Shown here: in pieces, positions 21,862 to 35,300 of the stretch
Numbering within the stretch: the first letter of the stretch is position 1
Layout of the letters: each line of letters opens with the position of its first letter
From: Ciborinia camelliae
Lineage: Eukaryota; Ascomycota; Leotiomycetes; Helotiales; Sclerotiniaceae
DNA: 64,000 nt
Direction: 5' to 3'
NCBI GenBank assembly: GCA_025890175.1
Contig: JANPYM010000002.1
Location: forward strand, 3,302,391-3,366,390
Made by a program: the position numbers and the translations under genes
Notes under the pieces: model-generated
Databases searched by the model: none
The model's input: only the letters and a program-made list of their open reading frames with translations
What the model was told of the DNA's origin: nothing

Positions 21862-22904
21862 GATGAATGATAAAGCTACCAAGTACCTAGTAAATAGAAT
21901 CCCTCGTATCGCAAAGTGGTCAACAAAAGTGGTGAATGTATCAATGGGGAGGAACTTGGGAGTGTGGACTCATCAGGAATTTTACTGACTTTAGTCCAGT
22001 CGATGATGATTGGATTATTAACCGAGAGACATTTACATACGGCATTACCTATTATGACCTAGCGTGGGCGGGTGTCTTTAAGGGTCTGGTCAACGTACTA
22101 CTAGGTAGGTACCTAGGTAGGTAAGGTAGGTAAGGTAGCTTGACAAGGAATATGAAGCTATCAAGTGTGTGGCACTAGGGCTACCAGGTAGCTCCTAGGT
22201 CGGCGAGAGGGCGGTGAGAGGGGGGCAGAATCGACGGAAATAGTGAAACTGGTCTCGTCTTGCCACCACGGACCCGATAATGGCGTCAGTGATAAGTAGT
22301 GGGGTCTAGGTACCTGGGTACTTATTAAGTACTCATGAGGGTATCAATATTGAATCTTGACTGTTCTCCTATATTGATAACAAAAGGTTGCTCGCAGTAC
22401 CTACAGTAGAAATAGAAATGTAAATAGAAATGGAAATGCTCATTATTTTGGTAAAATTGTGAAATTATCAAATATGTCCATACTCCTTCAGGAAAATAAT
22501 AACTTTAAGAATCTTACTGGTAAGATGTACCATGTATCATGTACTATCACCATCACCATCACAAGTAACACAAGTAACACAAATAATAAACCCTCATAAT
22601 ATCAAGTACAAACAAAAGACTTTATATTCACGACGCTGGTGCCCCCCTAAAAGAAAATATCCTCAACTGCTTTTTTGCATTTTGATATAATAAGTAGTCT
22701 AATGCAAGTCTACAAAAAAGTTGGATGCATTTCGGATTAGGCCACCAATGTATTATTCGTTGGCAATACCAATTAGAATGCTGTTCCGGAAGGATGCCAT
22801 AGAACCTCTCATACAGTAAACAGAATGTTCATTGCTTCTGTCCCAATCATTGTAACGCAATACCGCATATCAAGTGTTCATCTTTAGTTGATCCATCTGT
22901 ATAT
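21862..22904. other. Intergenic region, promoter of the FAR1-type gene
   Basis: AT-rich, holding the promoter side of the FAR1-type gene, a TAGGTAGG/GGTAAGGTAG repeat tract at 22099-22139, short TAGAAATGG-type repeats near 22,410 and the 3' flank of the PP2A gene. No gene seen. Confidence 0.5.
22099..22139. repeat. CTAGGTAGG / GGTAAGGTAG tract
   Basis: A short array of GTAGGTACCTAGGTAGGTAA words, including the palindrome TACCTAGGTA, lies about 240 bp upstream of the FAR1-type start codon. Confidence 0.7.
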
Positions 22905-24235
<1,331 letters not shown>

Positions 24236-24836
24236 TGTGTTCCTTCTATAGTATGATAAATTCGATGATTTGTTGTTGATTTGGTTGTGGATATTGAATT
24301 ACTCGAGCTTGGTGATGACAAGCGCGCCGGTTGGTCGTTAAAGGGCTGTAAAGTTTGTTGTTCTTTTCGGGAAGCGCTCCTCGCAAATTCAACAAGTATC
24401 TTATGTTGAGAATCGCAACAACAATTTTTTATCATAAGATTCAGACCTTTTGTCGTGCAGAGATGTTTGTGGAGGGGCTCTGAGGTGTGGAAGCGGTGCG
24501 CAGATTTGAAAGGAACAACTCCTCGCTTAATAAGCTGATTTCAAGATCGTAATGGAGAGGATTGGGGATTCCAAGGTTGTATGTATTAGAAACAGGCAAG
24601 AGAGCATGTGCCAATAAGGATGTCATTTAACTTTGTTCTCTCAACTTTGTTTATTACTGTACTACGTTATGGAAGATCAAATCTTAGAAATGATGATGGG
24701 AATTTTTTAAATTATATTTTTATTCAATTTAATTACCTAATGAATGGACATGAGAGAATGTCCTTCCTGAGCACCTTTGCCCAATATTTAAATTTGGATT
24801 TGATATATTCCAACTTCTACCCATTTTGATACTATA
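24236..24836. other. Intergenic region PP2A 5' side / EXO84 3' side
   Basis: Six hundred bases with the PP2A promoter and leader and, nearer 24,800, the AT-rich 3' flank of EXO84. A 61-codon minus-strand open frame at 24441-24626 has no recognisable content. Confidence 0.45.
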
Positions 24837-27012
24837 TTACACCAACCCCAAGCCTATAGGTCCACTGGGAACATTTATCGTGTTCGAACCAATAAGGCTG
24901 GTAAAGTCTAGAGCAACTTCAGAGAGCATTTTCGCATGCTCTATTGCTTGATCCATGCATTCCGTCCATACTTGACCATTTTTTTCCGTACTGCTAAGCT
25001 GTCGTGCAAGAATAACGTTGAACGCATCCACCTGCTCTTTAGCCCATTTCACGCAGGCACTCATGAGCGGCTGTGGAAAACAAGTTTGGAAGGTTGAGAC
25101 AGTATTTCGTATAATTGTAAAATATACGAATGATACCTCCCAGATATATTGGCGGAGGTTACCCTCGAATATACATTGTCTTTGGAAGAAATTAGTGGAG
25201 GTTACTGACAGGAAGTTCTTGAACCATACCTTGATCTCTTATGAATGATATTACCCCGAGCTTCTAGATACGCTTCTCTTGCCCGATCCTCAAAGCCAAG
25301 GCTAGTTAACCAGCTGATGTTGCGCCTAACTTTCTTAGGTTCATTGTGTGTATCAACGAGTTCACGAGTGATGAGTTCCGCAAGTCTTGTTGCTCTTTCA
25401 TCGGCTTTGAAGCTGATAAAATCTTGGGCCACAATATTGCTTTTAAGACCTTTGGCTAAGGAATTTAGTTTTGCGACACGTTGTACTGCTGTGTCAAAAT
25501 GCTGCAGAGCGATGTCGATATCCAACTCATCAACCTGACTTTCTACCCACCGAAGATTTTGCTGCTTGCCATCAACATCTATAAGCATATCTTTTATGTC
25601 CGAAAGAGTCTCAAGCAAATCTGTCTTCTTTAACAAGCCGGGATCCCTAGAAGCGAAGTAGTTGATTGTTTCCTTGGCCTTGTTGCTCGTTTCCATCTCT
25701 GAACGGAGGCCTTTATGAAGTTCCTCCACCGCCTTCCGGAAGTTCATCATCAGAGAAGACTTCTCATTGTCGCCCGGCTTTTCTGTTCGGTAGGTGAAAG
25801 ATTCTTGACCTACGCCCCTAATCATGATTGCATCGGCCAACTTATTACGCACACTAGTTCCTTCACTCGTTCCTGCAAGGTCAACAATTTCAATGTCCAA
25901 CAATGGCCAGCATCTGTCTGCCACCAATTTCGATGGCGCTTGCCGTTGATCTGCCCCTTCGACTTTGCGCTTTTTCCTCGATGCAACTAAGAGATGGTCA
26001 TTCAATAATACGATCTGCATCGCTCGTCTAGACTTCCAGGTGGCATTATCAAGCTCTATCCAAAGCCCTGCATTTCGTACCACGTGACGGCCAGGAGCCG
26101 CAGGAAGAAACTTTTGGGAGCCTTCTATAGTTTTCCATAAAGCCTATCATAATTAATAATCATGAATACCAACATTCGGAAAAAATGTACATACTTGAAG
26201 CTGCGAGTTCCACATAGCAGTTCGGTCTGCCACAGAGCTTCGCTTGTCTCTCTTGCTCAAAGTTGGTGGAAAGCCGTCAAAATCAGTCGACGAGGAGGAT
26301 GGTGCTTGTGAAGAGGTCGTTCTAAGAGCAGTGGTGTTGGTTTTGAGTTCTGCCATCAAATTTCGGAGTGCGCGCATCTCCCCCTTAAGCTTTTCGGCCT
26401 CTTTACTAATCTTAATGAACTGTGTCCGATTTTGATAAACGTTTTGCTGTAAATCTGTAGAGGTACGATTTTTCATCTTCCTCAACTTCGTTTGGTAATC
26501 CTCAATATCTTGTTCCGATGCATCACTTAATAGTCCCGCTACATACACATCTGGCCTCAAATTGGGATCGCGTAGAGCTCTCTGATCTACTACCAAACCC
26601 GGTCCTCTCGCCGGCGAGGGACCTCGTCCACGGTCATTTGCTGGGGGATACTGAGCTGGCAAATTGGGGATAGAGGGAATAGGGGGAGCAGAAGGGTCGA
26701 AGTCGGAGGGAAGATTATTAAATCGAGTAGAGTATCGCCGTTTCACCAAATCTGAAGTCTATGACACTCATTAGAAGATATTCAAGAAACCACCAGGGCA
26801 TTTAATAGCAAAAAATAATAGGAATTTAGACATACCTTCCCACCAGGTTGAGGGCGCTGGGGAGGCGGAGTATCAAAGGACGGCTTCCCAGCACTTCGTG
26901 GTCCATCTCCTCCAGTTTGCGGAATTGGGCCGGATATCTGTTTGGGAGCACTTATTGCTGGACGACCTTTCCTCTTGGTCCGTAGAGACACGCCTTTCCT
27001 TTCGTCCGACAT
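24837..27012 (-). CDS. EXO84: Exocyst complex subunit Exo84
   Basis: Five exons are inferred: 27012-26836, 26758-26195, 26143-25230, 25179-25137 and 25070-24837, giving 643 aa. The N-terminus is Pro-rich and basic (VSLRTKRKGRPA), and a heptad-like coiled coil follows (about residues 115-185). A PH-like domain begins near residue 250 (LWIELDNATWKSRRAMQIVL, NDHLLVASRKKRK). The C-terminal helical exocyst repeats contain WVESQVDELDIDIALQHFD and SWLTSLGFEDRAREAYLEAR. Exo84 helps tether secretory vesicles at growth sites before SNARE assembly. The fourth exon is only 43 nt and is needed to join QCIFEGNLRQYIWE in frame. Family length is typical. The promoter is shared with TOM20 in divergent orientation. 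Confidence 0.93.
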
Positions 27013-27667
27013 CGTTCAATTATAGGTTCGAAAAATGAGTTGAGGTGTTGAGGAATAGGTGAGTAAGTACCGTATTATATCGACAGGAATGTGTTTAATA
27101 AGGTTCAAGTTGTTCCGTACCTTGGTAGGGATTTATGCTAGAGCAACAGTAACCGAAAGGAACAAGCGCACCTATGTCCACGGCTACCTATGTAAGTATC
27201 TGATTTGGTCAATTGAATTTCATGGAGAGGACAGAAAGTTAATTAAAAAAGGGTTCCAAGAGTATCCGATCATCAAAGAATGCATCTAAGAAATGAAGAG
27301 TGAAGAGTGAAGAGTGAAGTGTGAAGTTATTAATACATACTTGTAATATTTTACAACCTTACCTGACTATCAATTGGATACCTTGGATACCTTGGATACC
27401 TAGGTAGGTGAGGCCAATAATCTTACACGGCATTGTCCTTTAAATACTTCCATATTTGGTGGGCGGATTTAGATTGGTCCGAGCCGCTGGGCCTAACAAA
27501 ATTCCCAAAATTTATCGATACGGCTCGGAGAACATTTCTGAGCTTTGGAGACTACCTACCTACCTTGAATCAACTCCCCATCCATCCTATAGATCACCTC
27601 ACCATAGGTAGCTACTTTTATTCATCCTCCCGGCCTTTTCTTTAATATCGCACAAAATCTTTTCACC
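27013..27667. other. Divergent promoter region EXO84 / TOM20
   Basis: About 650 bp with a TGAAGAG repeat, GGATACCTT direct repeats and a CCTAGGTAGGT word near 27,400. No coding segment seen. Confidence 0.5.
27294..27326. repeat. TGAAGAG heptanucleotide tandem repeat
   Basis: Three perfect TGAAGAG units are followed by a TGAAGTG variant and a partial TGAAG, in the EXO84-TOM20 intergenic DNA. Confidence 0.85.
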
Positions 27668-28367
27668 ATGGTTCAAACTTCCACAATTGTCGCTGCCAGC
27701 GTTGGCACAGTTGCTACAGGGTTGGTCGGTAGGTTAATTCTATGTCCAAGTAGAATTTCTTCAGTCTGTTAACAGATTTCATCTTAGCCTACGCAATCTA
27801 TTTCGATCATAAGAGACGCACCGATCCAAACTTTCGCAAACAATTGAAGAAGGAATCGAAACGACAAGCAAAAGCTGCGAAAGAGGAAGCGGTAGCCCAC
27901 AATGAGAGACAAAAAGAGGTCATCAAGGCTGTGGTTCTAGAAGCCAAAGAGGATGGGTTCCCGGATGACGTAGAGGAGAAAGAGGCATATTTCATGTCAG
28001 AAGTTGCTAGAGGAGAATCCTTGAGCTCAGATGGTGAGTTATTTTCTCGAAGAATACTTCCCATCAATACCACGAGGTCCAGAATCTAATACTTGATCAT
28101 AGGCGGCGACCCCATAGAAGCAGCACTTTGTTTTTACAAGGCACTCAAAGTTTACCCTCAACCAAATGACTTGATATCTATTTACGACAAGACAGTGCCA
28201 AAGGTAGCTCCTCAAATCCTGTTTCGTTGATAAAAAGACTGACAAACTTTCAGCCTGTCCTCGATATTCTTGCAGAAATGATTGCAGCGGATGCAGCTCT
28301 AGACGTTGGACCTTTTGGCGGCGGACCTGGATCTGATAGTGGTATACCCGGTGTTGGGCTTGATTAG
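27668..28367 (+). CDS. TOM20: Mitochondrial import receptor subunit Tom20
   Basis: Four exons are inferred: 27668-27728, 27788-28033, 28103-28203 and 28254-28367, giving 173 aa. An N-terminal outer-membrane anchor ([20 protein letters not shown]) is followed by the conserved [20 protein letters not shown] charged linker and the TPR-like receptor segment ([19 protein letters not shown]) follow, with a Gly-rich end. Tom20 recognises amphipathic presequences and passes precursors to Tom22 and the Tom40 pore. Length and order match fungal Tom20. Each exon joint preserves frame with GT-AG borders. Confidence 0.95.
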
Positions 28368-29369
28368 TCTGGTTGTTTCAATATACTTGTATTCTGAACC
28401 CCTCCACTCTTCCCCATCACCCAAACTGTTTTACCGACTTCACGAACGGCAACTGGATAATTCCGAAACCCCCAGGTGGACTGTGTAATAGTCCAGTGTA
28501 TATCAATCTGCATGCTTGGCGTCCGTAGGTTTTCGCATTACACATTACGTCTAATTTGTACATAGTCTACTGTCAATTTGCGCCTGGTTGTTATTTTCAC
28601 TGCAAAGTGCCGTATGTAATGCAAATCAGGTCAGCCAGATTCATTGTTATACCCTGGCATCGTGCAGGTCGCTTGTTTTACATTCCCCGCATTCGGTGTC
28701 CTGTTTGGCTTAAAAAAGGTAAGACTGCGAGCGGGCGTACTATTGCCTTGGAGTGAAGATTGTGTGAACAGGATTGAAACTTTTGGGGGTTTCTTTGGAA
28801 GGTTGGAAGGGTGATGATTTGGTTACACCATATCACATTGGATAGCATCTGCCCAAAGTATATCACTACCTACCTTATGTAAATGTACCATATTTGACAT
28901 GGATATTGTTCAAAATTATATCATCCCCATTTCGGAATAGTAACAAGGTTTCTGAGATATCCAGTTGTGTAGAAGAGCTTAACACTCTTTATTATTATTA
29001 GTATCTAGTATCAGCATTATTAGTATCGGTAATAATGAAATGTCTGTTCTAGACGCAGGAGTACCTAATAAGTACCTAAAAGGAGAGAGGTCAGGAACTG
29101 CTGCATGACGCTAACGCCCTAGCGAACGGTACGATTAAAGAGCGACAGGGGTAGGGTCGCGGTCGCGACAACATCAAAATCAATGTAATTAAATACAGCA
29201 TCAACATTTTTGTTCCACCGCCCACTTTCCTACCACAGGAGTCAACGAATCCACTTCCCTACCAACTATCACAGATCTTCCACTTTACTGTGATCACTTT
29301 TCGACATAAGAAAGTAATAATAAAACATCGGCGATGAGCACAACCCTATAATTCACCACCTTCCCAGTC
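28368..29369. other. Intergenic region before the dynein gene
   Basis: About 1 kb. It holds the TOM20 3' flank, a short TATTATTATTAGTATC repeat near 28,990 and the dynein promoter and leader. No gene seen. Confidence 0.5.
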
Positions 29370-32300
29370 ATGAGCTTGCTCGACTCCTCCGCAAGTCCCT
29401 CCGGACATGGAGCAAACGGAGTCGGAACGAGTGCATTTCCGTCAATGGAACCCAAGATACTTATTGAATTTCTTGCTTCCGTTTTTGAAATCACTTTAGG
29501 AGCAACCAGACTTGATCTTGAACATGCTGGCAGTCTCCTTTCCGAAGCCAGATACTCTGATACGGCTCAGAGATGCACCAGATTTGCATCAGACTCCCAA
29601 CCAGCAGTGATATATTTACAGAAAGATCTAGTTTCACAAGAGCAAGAAGATTCCTCAGGTGATCCAGGTAAGAATCCCGCTTGTTTGGTCTTGGTGAAAG
29701 CTTATTAACATGAAAGCAGGCTCGATTATATACAACTATAGTTTGGCTTCCGATATATCCTCCTCCCATTCAACAACCGCATCCGTTGCTTTTATGAAAG
29801 GGCCGCAGCCTATAGACTCTTCGATACCCATTTCTTCTCAAATACAACTTATTAATTTACCTCGCGCAGCATCCCCGAACGATACAACGAATGGCCAGGC
29901 GGGAGCTTCTATTTTGCATTCATTTGTGCATCTAGCGCTGGCGCCATATTTTGATGCATATACCAAAACACAACAGGCGGGAAGTGGGAGTCGAGGCAGA
30001 TCAGAAATTGAGGCCAAAACAGGGGTTTCTGCTACGAAGAAGAAATTAGCAGAGTTGGAGTTGGCTTTGCGACATCTTCAAGAGAATGTCGATATTCCAG
30101 ATTTGACCCTTCTGCTTCATCCCATGGTGCAGCATGCACTTGATGAAGCAGCGTCTCGTAATGCAAAGGCAACAGTAGAAGCCATTCCGGAAAGACTGAT
30201 GCAAGACAGTACTTTCCTTAACAATCTACAATCCCTAGTAAACGGATGGATCAAGTCGATACAAGCTATCACAAAAATGTCGCGAGATCCTACGAGCGGC
30301 ACTGCATCACAAGAAATCCAGTTCTGGCTCGCTATGGAGTCCACACTCGAGAACATCAGTGCGCAACTTGCCAGCGATGGTGTACAGCTTACCTTGGATA
30401 TATTAAGACACGCCAAACGTTTTCAGGCCACTCTCAGTTTCACATCCGATACTGGACTGAAAGAGGCGGCTGATAAGGTGCAAAAGTACAATCAACTCAT
30501 GCGGGATTTTCCTCTTGACGAACTACTTTCGGCAACCTCGCTACTCAAAGTTGGGGATGCACTCGGTCTCATTTTTGGGCACTTGAACAAAAAACTGCGC
30601 ATTTGTCCGTACCCAGTTAGACGTGCCTTGCCATTGGTTGAATCGATTTCAGCAGATCTTGACACACGTCTCCACCTTTTACTTCGTGGGCGCTCCTTGA
30701 TGCATTTGGAATATCGAGATTTCAGAAAGTTGATGTCTGTCGCTGATTCGATCTGGGCGATCTGGGACGATAACCTAAAGGAGTTTACTAACGTTGCTCG
30801 AGAAGTGACGCGTCGAAGGAACGAGAAGTTTATGCCCATCAAAATCATTGGAAAGCATGCGGAGCTTCAAGCACGTCTAAAATATGTGAGCAACTTTAGA
30901 GACAATCATGAGCAATTGCAGCGAACAATAGTCAACGTCTTGGCACCCAAGGCTGGTGAAGACGCACCGGACGTTGCAGCCAATGGAGTTGTTTTAGTCG
31001 AGGAGATGGGCGACATCGACGCCGTTGAGGAAATCAAGCAAGCTTGGGCTGCATTGAACAACGTAGACATGCTCGATGTCTCTCCTGAAGGAACGCAATT
31101 TTGGATTGAAGCAGAGAGTACCTACAACGAGCGAACATCGCGTGTCGAGAACTCCATCATTGCCCGATTACGAGATCGATTAGCCACTGCCAAGACAGCA
31201 AGTGAAATGTTTCGAGTCTTTTCCAAGTTCAATGCTCTATTTGTCCGACCAAAGATTCGTGGAGCTATTACTGAATATCAAACACAACTTATTGACAATG
31301 TCAAGCATGATATATCATCATTGCATGAGCGATTCAAGCAGCAATATGGCCACTCGGAAGCTCACGCGATGGCACAACTCAGAGATCTGCCACCAGTTTC
31401 GGGAGCGATCATTTGGGCTCGTCAAATTGAGAAACAACTTAATGGGTATATGAAGAAGGTGGAGGACGTCCTTGGTACGGATTGGGCACTGCATGCTGAA
31501 GGACAAAAGCTTCTCAGTGATAGTAATCTTTTCCGTAACAAGTTGGACACTCGACCCATCTTTGAGGCTTGGCTTCATGATGTGCAGCGGAAGCACGTTA
31601 CCATCTCTGGTAGGCTTTTCAACATAAATAAGATCCGTGCAGCCAACAATGCTTTGGAGTTAGCCGTCAATTTCGACCATCAAGTCATCGCGCTCTTCAA
31701 GGAAACACGAAACTTAGTGTGGTTGAACTACCCTGTTCCTCATCAAATTAACAACGTATCGAAGGACGCAAAGCGTGTATATCCCTACGCTGTCAGTCTT
31801 ATGGAAACTGTTCGGACGTTCACACAAACCAGCCGTCAAATTGCCGGAATGGCCGATGTTCAGATACTTTTAAGCGGCTATCAGAACGAGGTTCAGGTTT
31901 TGATTGCTCGTGGGGTTTCTTTGAAATGGGAGTCATTCGTGCACACATACGATATCCATATCAAACCCACATACACGAAGGGTTCGATTGAACCTGCCAT
32001 CGCTAAGCGGACCGAGAGCAAGCATGTGCAATTCGTTCGCGAAATTGCTGCATCAGTCGCCTTGTTGCAAAGCAAAACGGAAACTCTCGCTTCTATAAAT
32101 GCGACGATTCAGAAGACCTTGGCAGAGTTAGATAAATGTCCTTACGAAGTAGCTGCATTCCAGGCCCGTTTGGAAACGATCCAGATGGCAGTTGATCAAT
32201 TGAACCTCGAGAACTACGTCAACTTGCCATATTGGGTTAGAGAAATGAACGATCGTATTAAGGTCACTCTTCTGAGGCGTTTACAACAGGCAATCGAAGT

Positions 32301-35300
32301 GTGGATTGATACTTTTGAAAGCGAACGATCTGATGGCGTTAATGATGATAGTCGCAGAAAACACTTCAGTATTTTGACCGAATCTCCGCCTGAGAACAAA
32401 CCATCTATGAAACGTCTAGTTCACGAGATCTCCATGCGCAATCAAGTCATCTATTTGGATCCGCCTCTGGAATTTGCCAGAGCCAGCTGGTTTTCTCAGT
32501 TACATGAATGGCTTGGGGTCGTATGCCATCTTCGCAAGGTCAAAGCTTCACGATATGTCATGACCCTAGGAACTACTAATGATCAGGAAGAGTTGTTCAC
32601 GGAACTCCCACGCGACTGTGCAGATGAACTTTTGAGAGCGTACACTTGTGTTGAAGCGAAACTGCATGAGATTAGCCTCTACGTTGACAAATGGTTACAG
32701 TTCCAATCCCTATGGGATCTGCAGTCTGATCTCGTGTATGAGACCTTGGGTGAACAATTATCAAAGTGGCTCCAACTTTTGCAAGAGATCAGAAAGACCC
32801 GCTCTACTTTCGATACAACGGAAGTGAGTCGGTCGTTTGGACACCTTACCATTGACTATGATCAAGTGCAAACAAAGGTCAACGCCAAGTACGACCAGTG
32901 GCAACACGAAATCTTGATCAAATTTGGGAGTCGCCTCGGAAATCGTGTTCGTGAAGTCTATGCCGAGATTGAGAAAGCGAGGCGTGATCTCGAAGTTCAG
33001 TCCTTGGAAGCATCATCTACGGCACAGGCTGTTCAATTCATCACCATCGTGCAGACTTGCAAGAGGAAGGTAAAAGCATGGGGCCCGGAGGTCGAAACGT
33101 TCAGACAAGGACAAACGACACTGGTTCGACAAAGATATCAGTTTCCTGTGGATTGGTTGGGGGTTGAGCAAATCGACTCCGAATGGACTGCACTTAATGA
33201 AATTTTAGCTCGGAAAGCTAAGATTGTGGAGGATCAGACAGACGCGTTACGTGCCAAGATTACTGCAGAGGACAGGGTAGTAGGAGAAAAGATCGCAGAG
33301 ATCACCATCCAGTGGAACGAAGAAAAGCCTGTTTCCGGTACCATTGCTCCAGATGTGGCGTCTGGGACACTCACTTCTTTCGAAAGTCGTATTACCAAGT
33401 TGCATGAGGAGTCAGAAATGGTTGCTCGTGCAAAAGAGGCTTTAGATCTTCCAGCAACCGCAGATACAGCACTTGTGGCCATTCTTGAAGAAGTCCAAGA
33501 CTTCAAGTCTGTGTGGGCTGCTTTGTCCACAATATGGAAAAGCCTCAACGACCTCCGCGATATGCTATGGACTAGCGTTCAGCCCCGAAAACTACGATCT
33601 GCGATTGATGGCCTCATTAAGATGACTAAAGAAATGCCTAGTCGAATGAGACAATATGCTGCATTTGAGCATATCCAAAATGTTCTCAGACAATTTTTGA
33701 AAGTTAACCCCGTGGTTACAGATCTGAAATCTGAGGCTGTCCGAGACCGTCATTGGAATAAGATCTTCAAGAATTTGAAACCTGGAAAGCGCTATTCGCC
33801 AATATCTATGACTCTAGGAGAAGTTTGGGATCTCAATCTAGTTTCCACCGAGAAAATTATTCGTGATATCATCGCACAGGCCCAAGGCGAAATGGCTTTG
33901 GAAGAGTTTCTAAAACAGGTTCGTGAGGATTGGTCCAACTACTCACTCGATCTTGTGAACTATCAGAACAAGTGCCGCCTCATTCGTGGTTGGGATGATT
34001 TGTTCGCAAAATGTAGTGAAAACCTGAACTCGTTACAGGCCATGAAGCATTCTCCTTACTACAAGGAGTTTGAAGAAGAAGCTTCGTCATGGGAAGATAA
34101 ACTCAACCGCGTACATGTACTTTTCGATGTATGGATTGATGTCCAGCGTCAATGGGTCTACCTTGAGGGTGTTTTTACTGGAAATGCAGATATCAAGCAT
34201 CTCCTACCAATTGAGTCTTCCAGATTCCAAAATATCAACTCCGAATTCTTCGCGGTAATGAAAAAGGTCTACAAACAGCCGTTTGTCTTGGATGTACTCA
34301 ACATATCCGGCGTTCAAAAATCATTAGAACGTCTCGCTGAGCTTTTGAACAAGATCCAGAAAGCTCTTGGTGAGTACCTTGAAAGAGAGCGTGTTTCATT
34401 TCCAAGATTCTACTTTGTCGGTGATGAAGATCTCCTTGAAATCATCGGTAACAGCAACGATACATTGCGCATCGCTAAACACTTCAAAAAAATGTTTGCC
34501 GGCTTGTCTGGTCTAATCATGGATGAAGAACATGTCATTTCAGGGTTTACTTCCAAAGAGGGTGAAGAAGTTCGACTCAAGAAGGAGATATCCTTGATCA
34601 AGACTCCAAAAATTAATGATTGGTTAACACTGCTTGAAAATAGCATGAAGTCAACTCTCGCCGAATTGCTTGCGGAAGCCGTCGAGCAGTACGAAGCGAT
34701 CTTCGCTGCTGATGACGTAGACCAAGAAGCTCTAAACCAATACATATCTGCCTTCCCGAGTCAGATAGTTGTTTTGGGTACGCAAGCCGTTTGGACCTCA
34801 TGTGTAGAAAAGGCTCTTGAAAATGAAGGAGCCGACCTGCAAAAGTTATTCAACCAGGAAGTCAAAGTACTTCGCCTTCTCGCATCCACTGTTCTAGGTG
34901 ATCTCGACCCAATTCAGAGAAAACGATGTGAACACCTCATCACTGAGTGCGTCCATCAACGAGATGTCATTGAGAAGCTACGTAACCTCAATGCAAGTAC
35001 ACCTAATCATTACATGTGGCTTCTGCAAATGAGATATGTCTACAAGCCAGAGGGTGACTTTCTGCAACGTCTTTACATCAAAATGGCGAACGCAAAGCTC
35101 AATTATGGTTTTGAATACTTGGGTGTAGCAGAGCGTCTTGTCCGAACTCCACTGACAGATCGATGTTTCTTGACGCTCACCCAAGCTCTTTGTCAGCGTC
35201 TCGGTGGATCACCTTATGGTCCAGCAGGTACCGGAAAGACTGAGTCCGTAAAAGCTCTAGGTGTTCAACTGGGCCGTTTTACGCTAGTATTTTGTTGTGA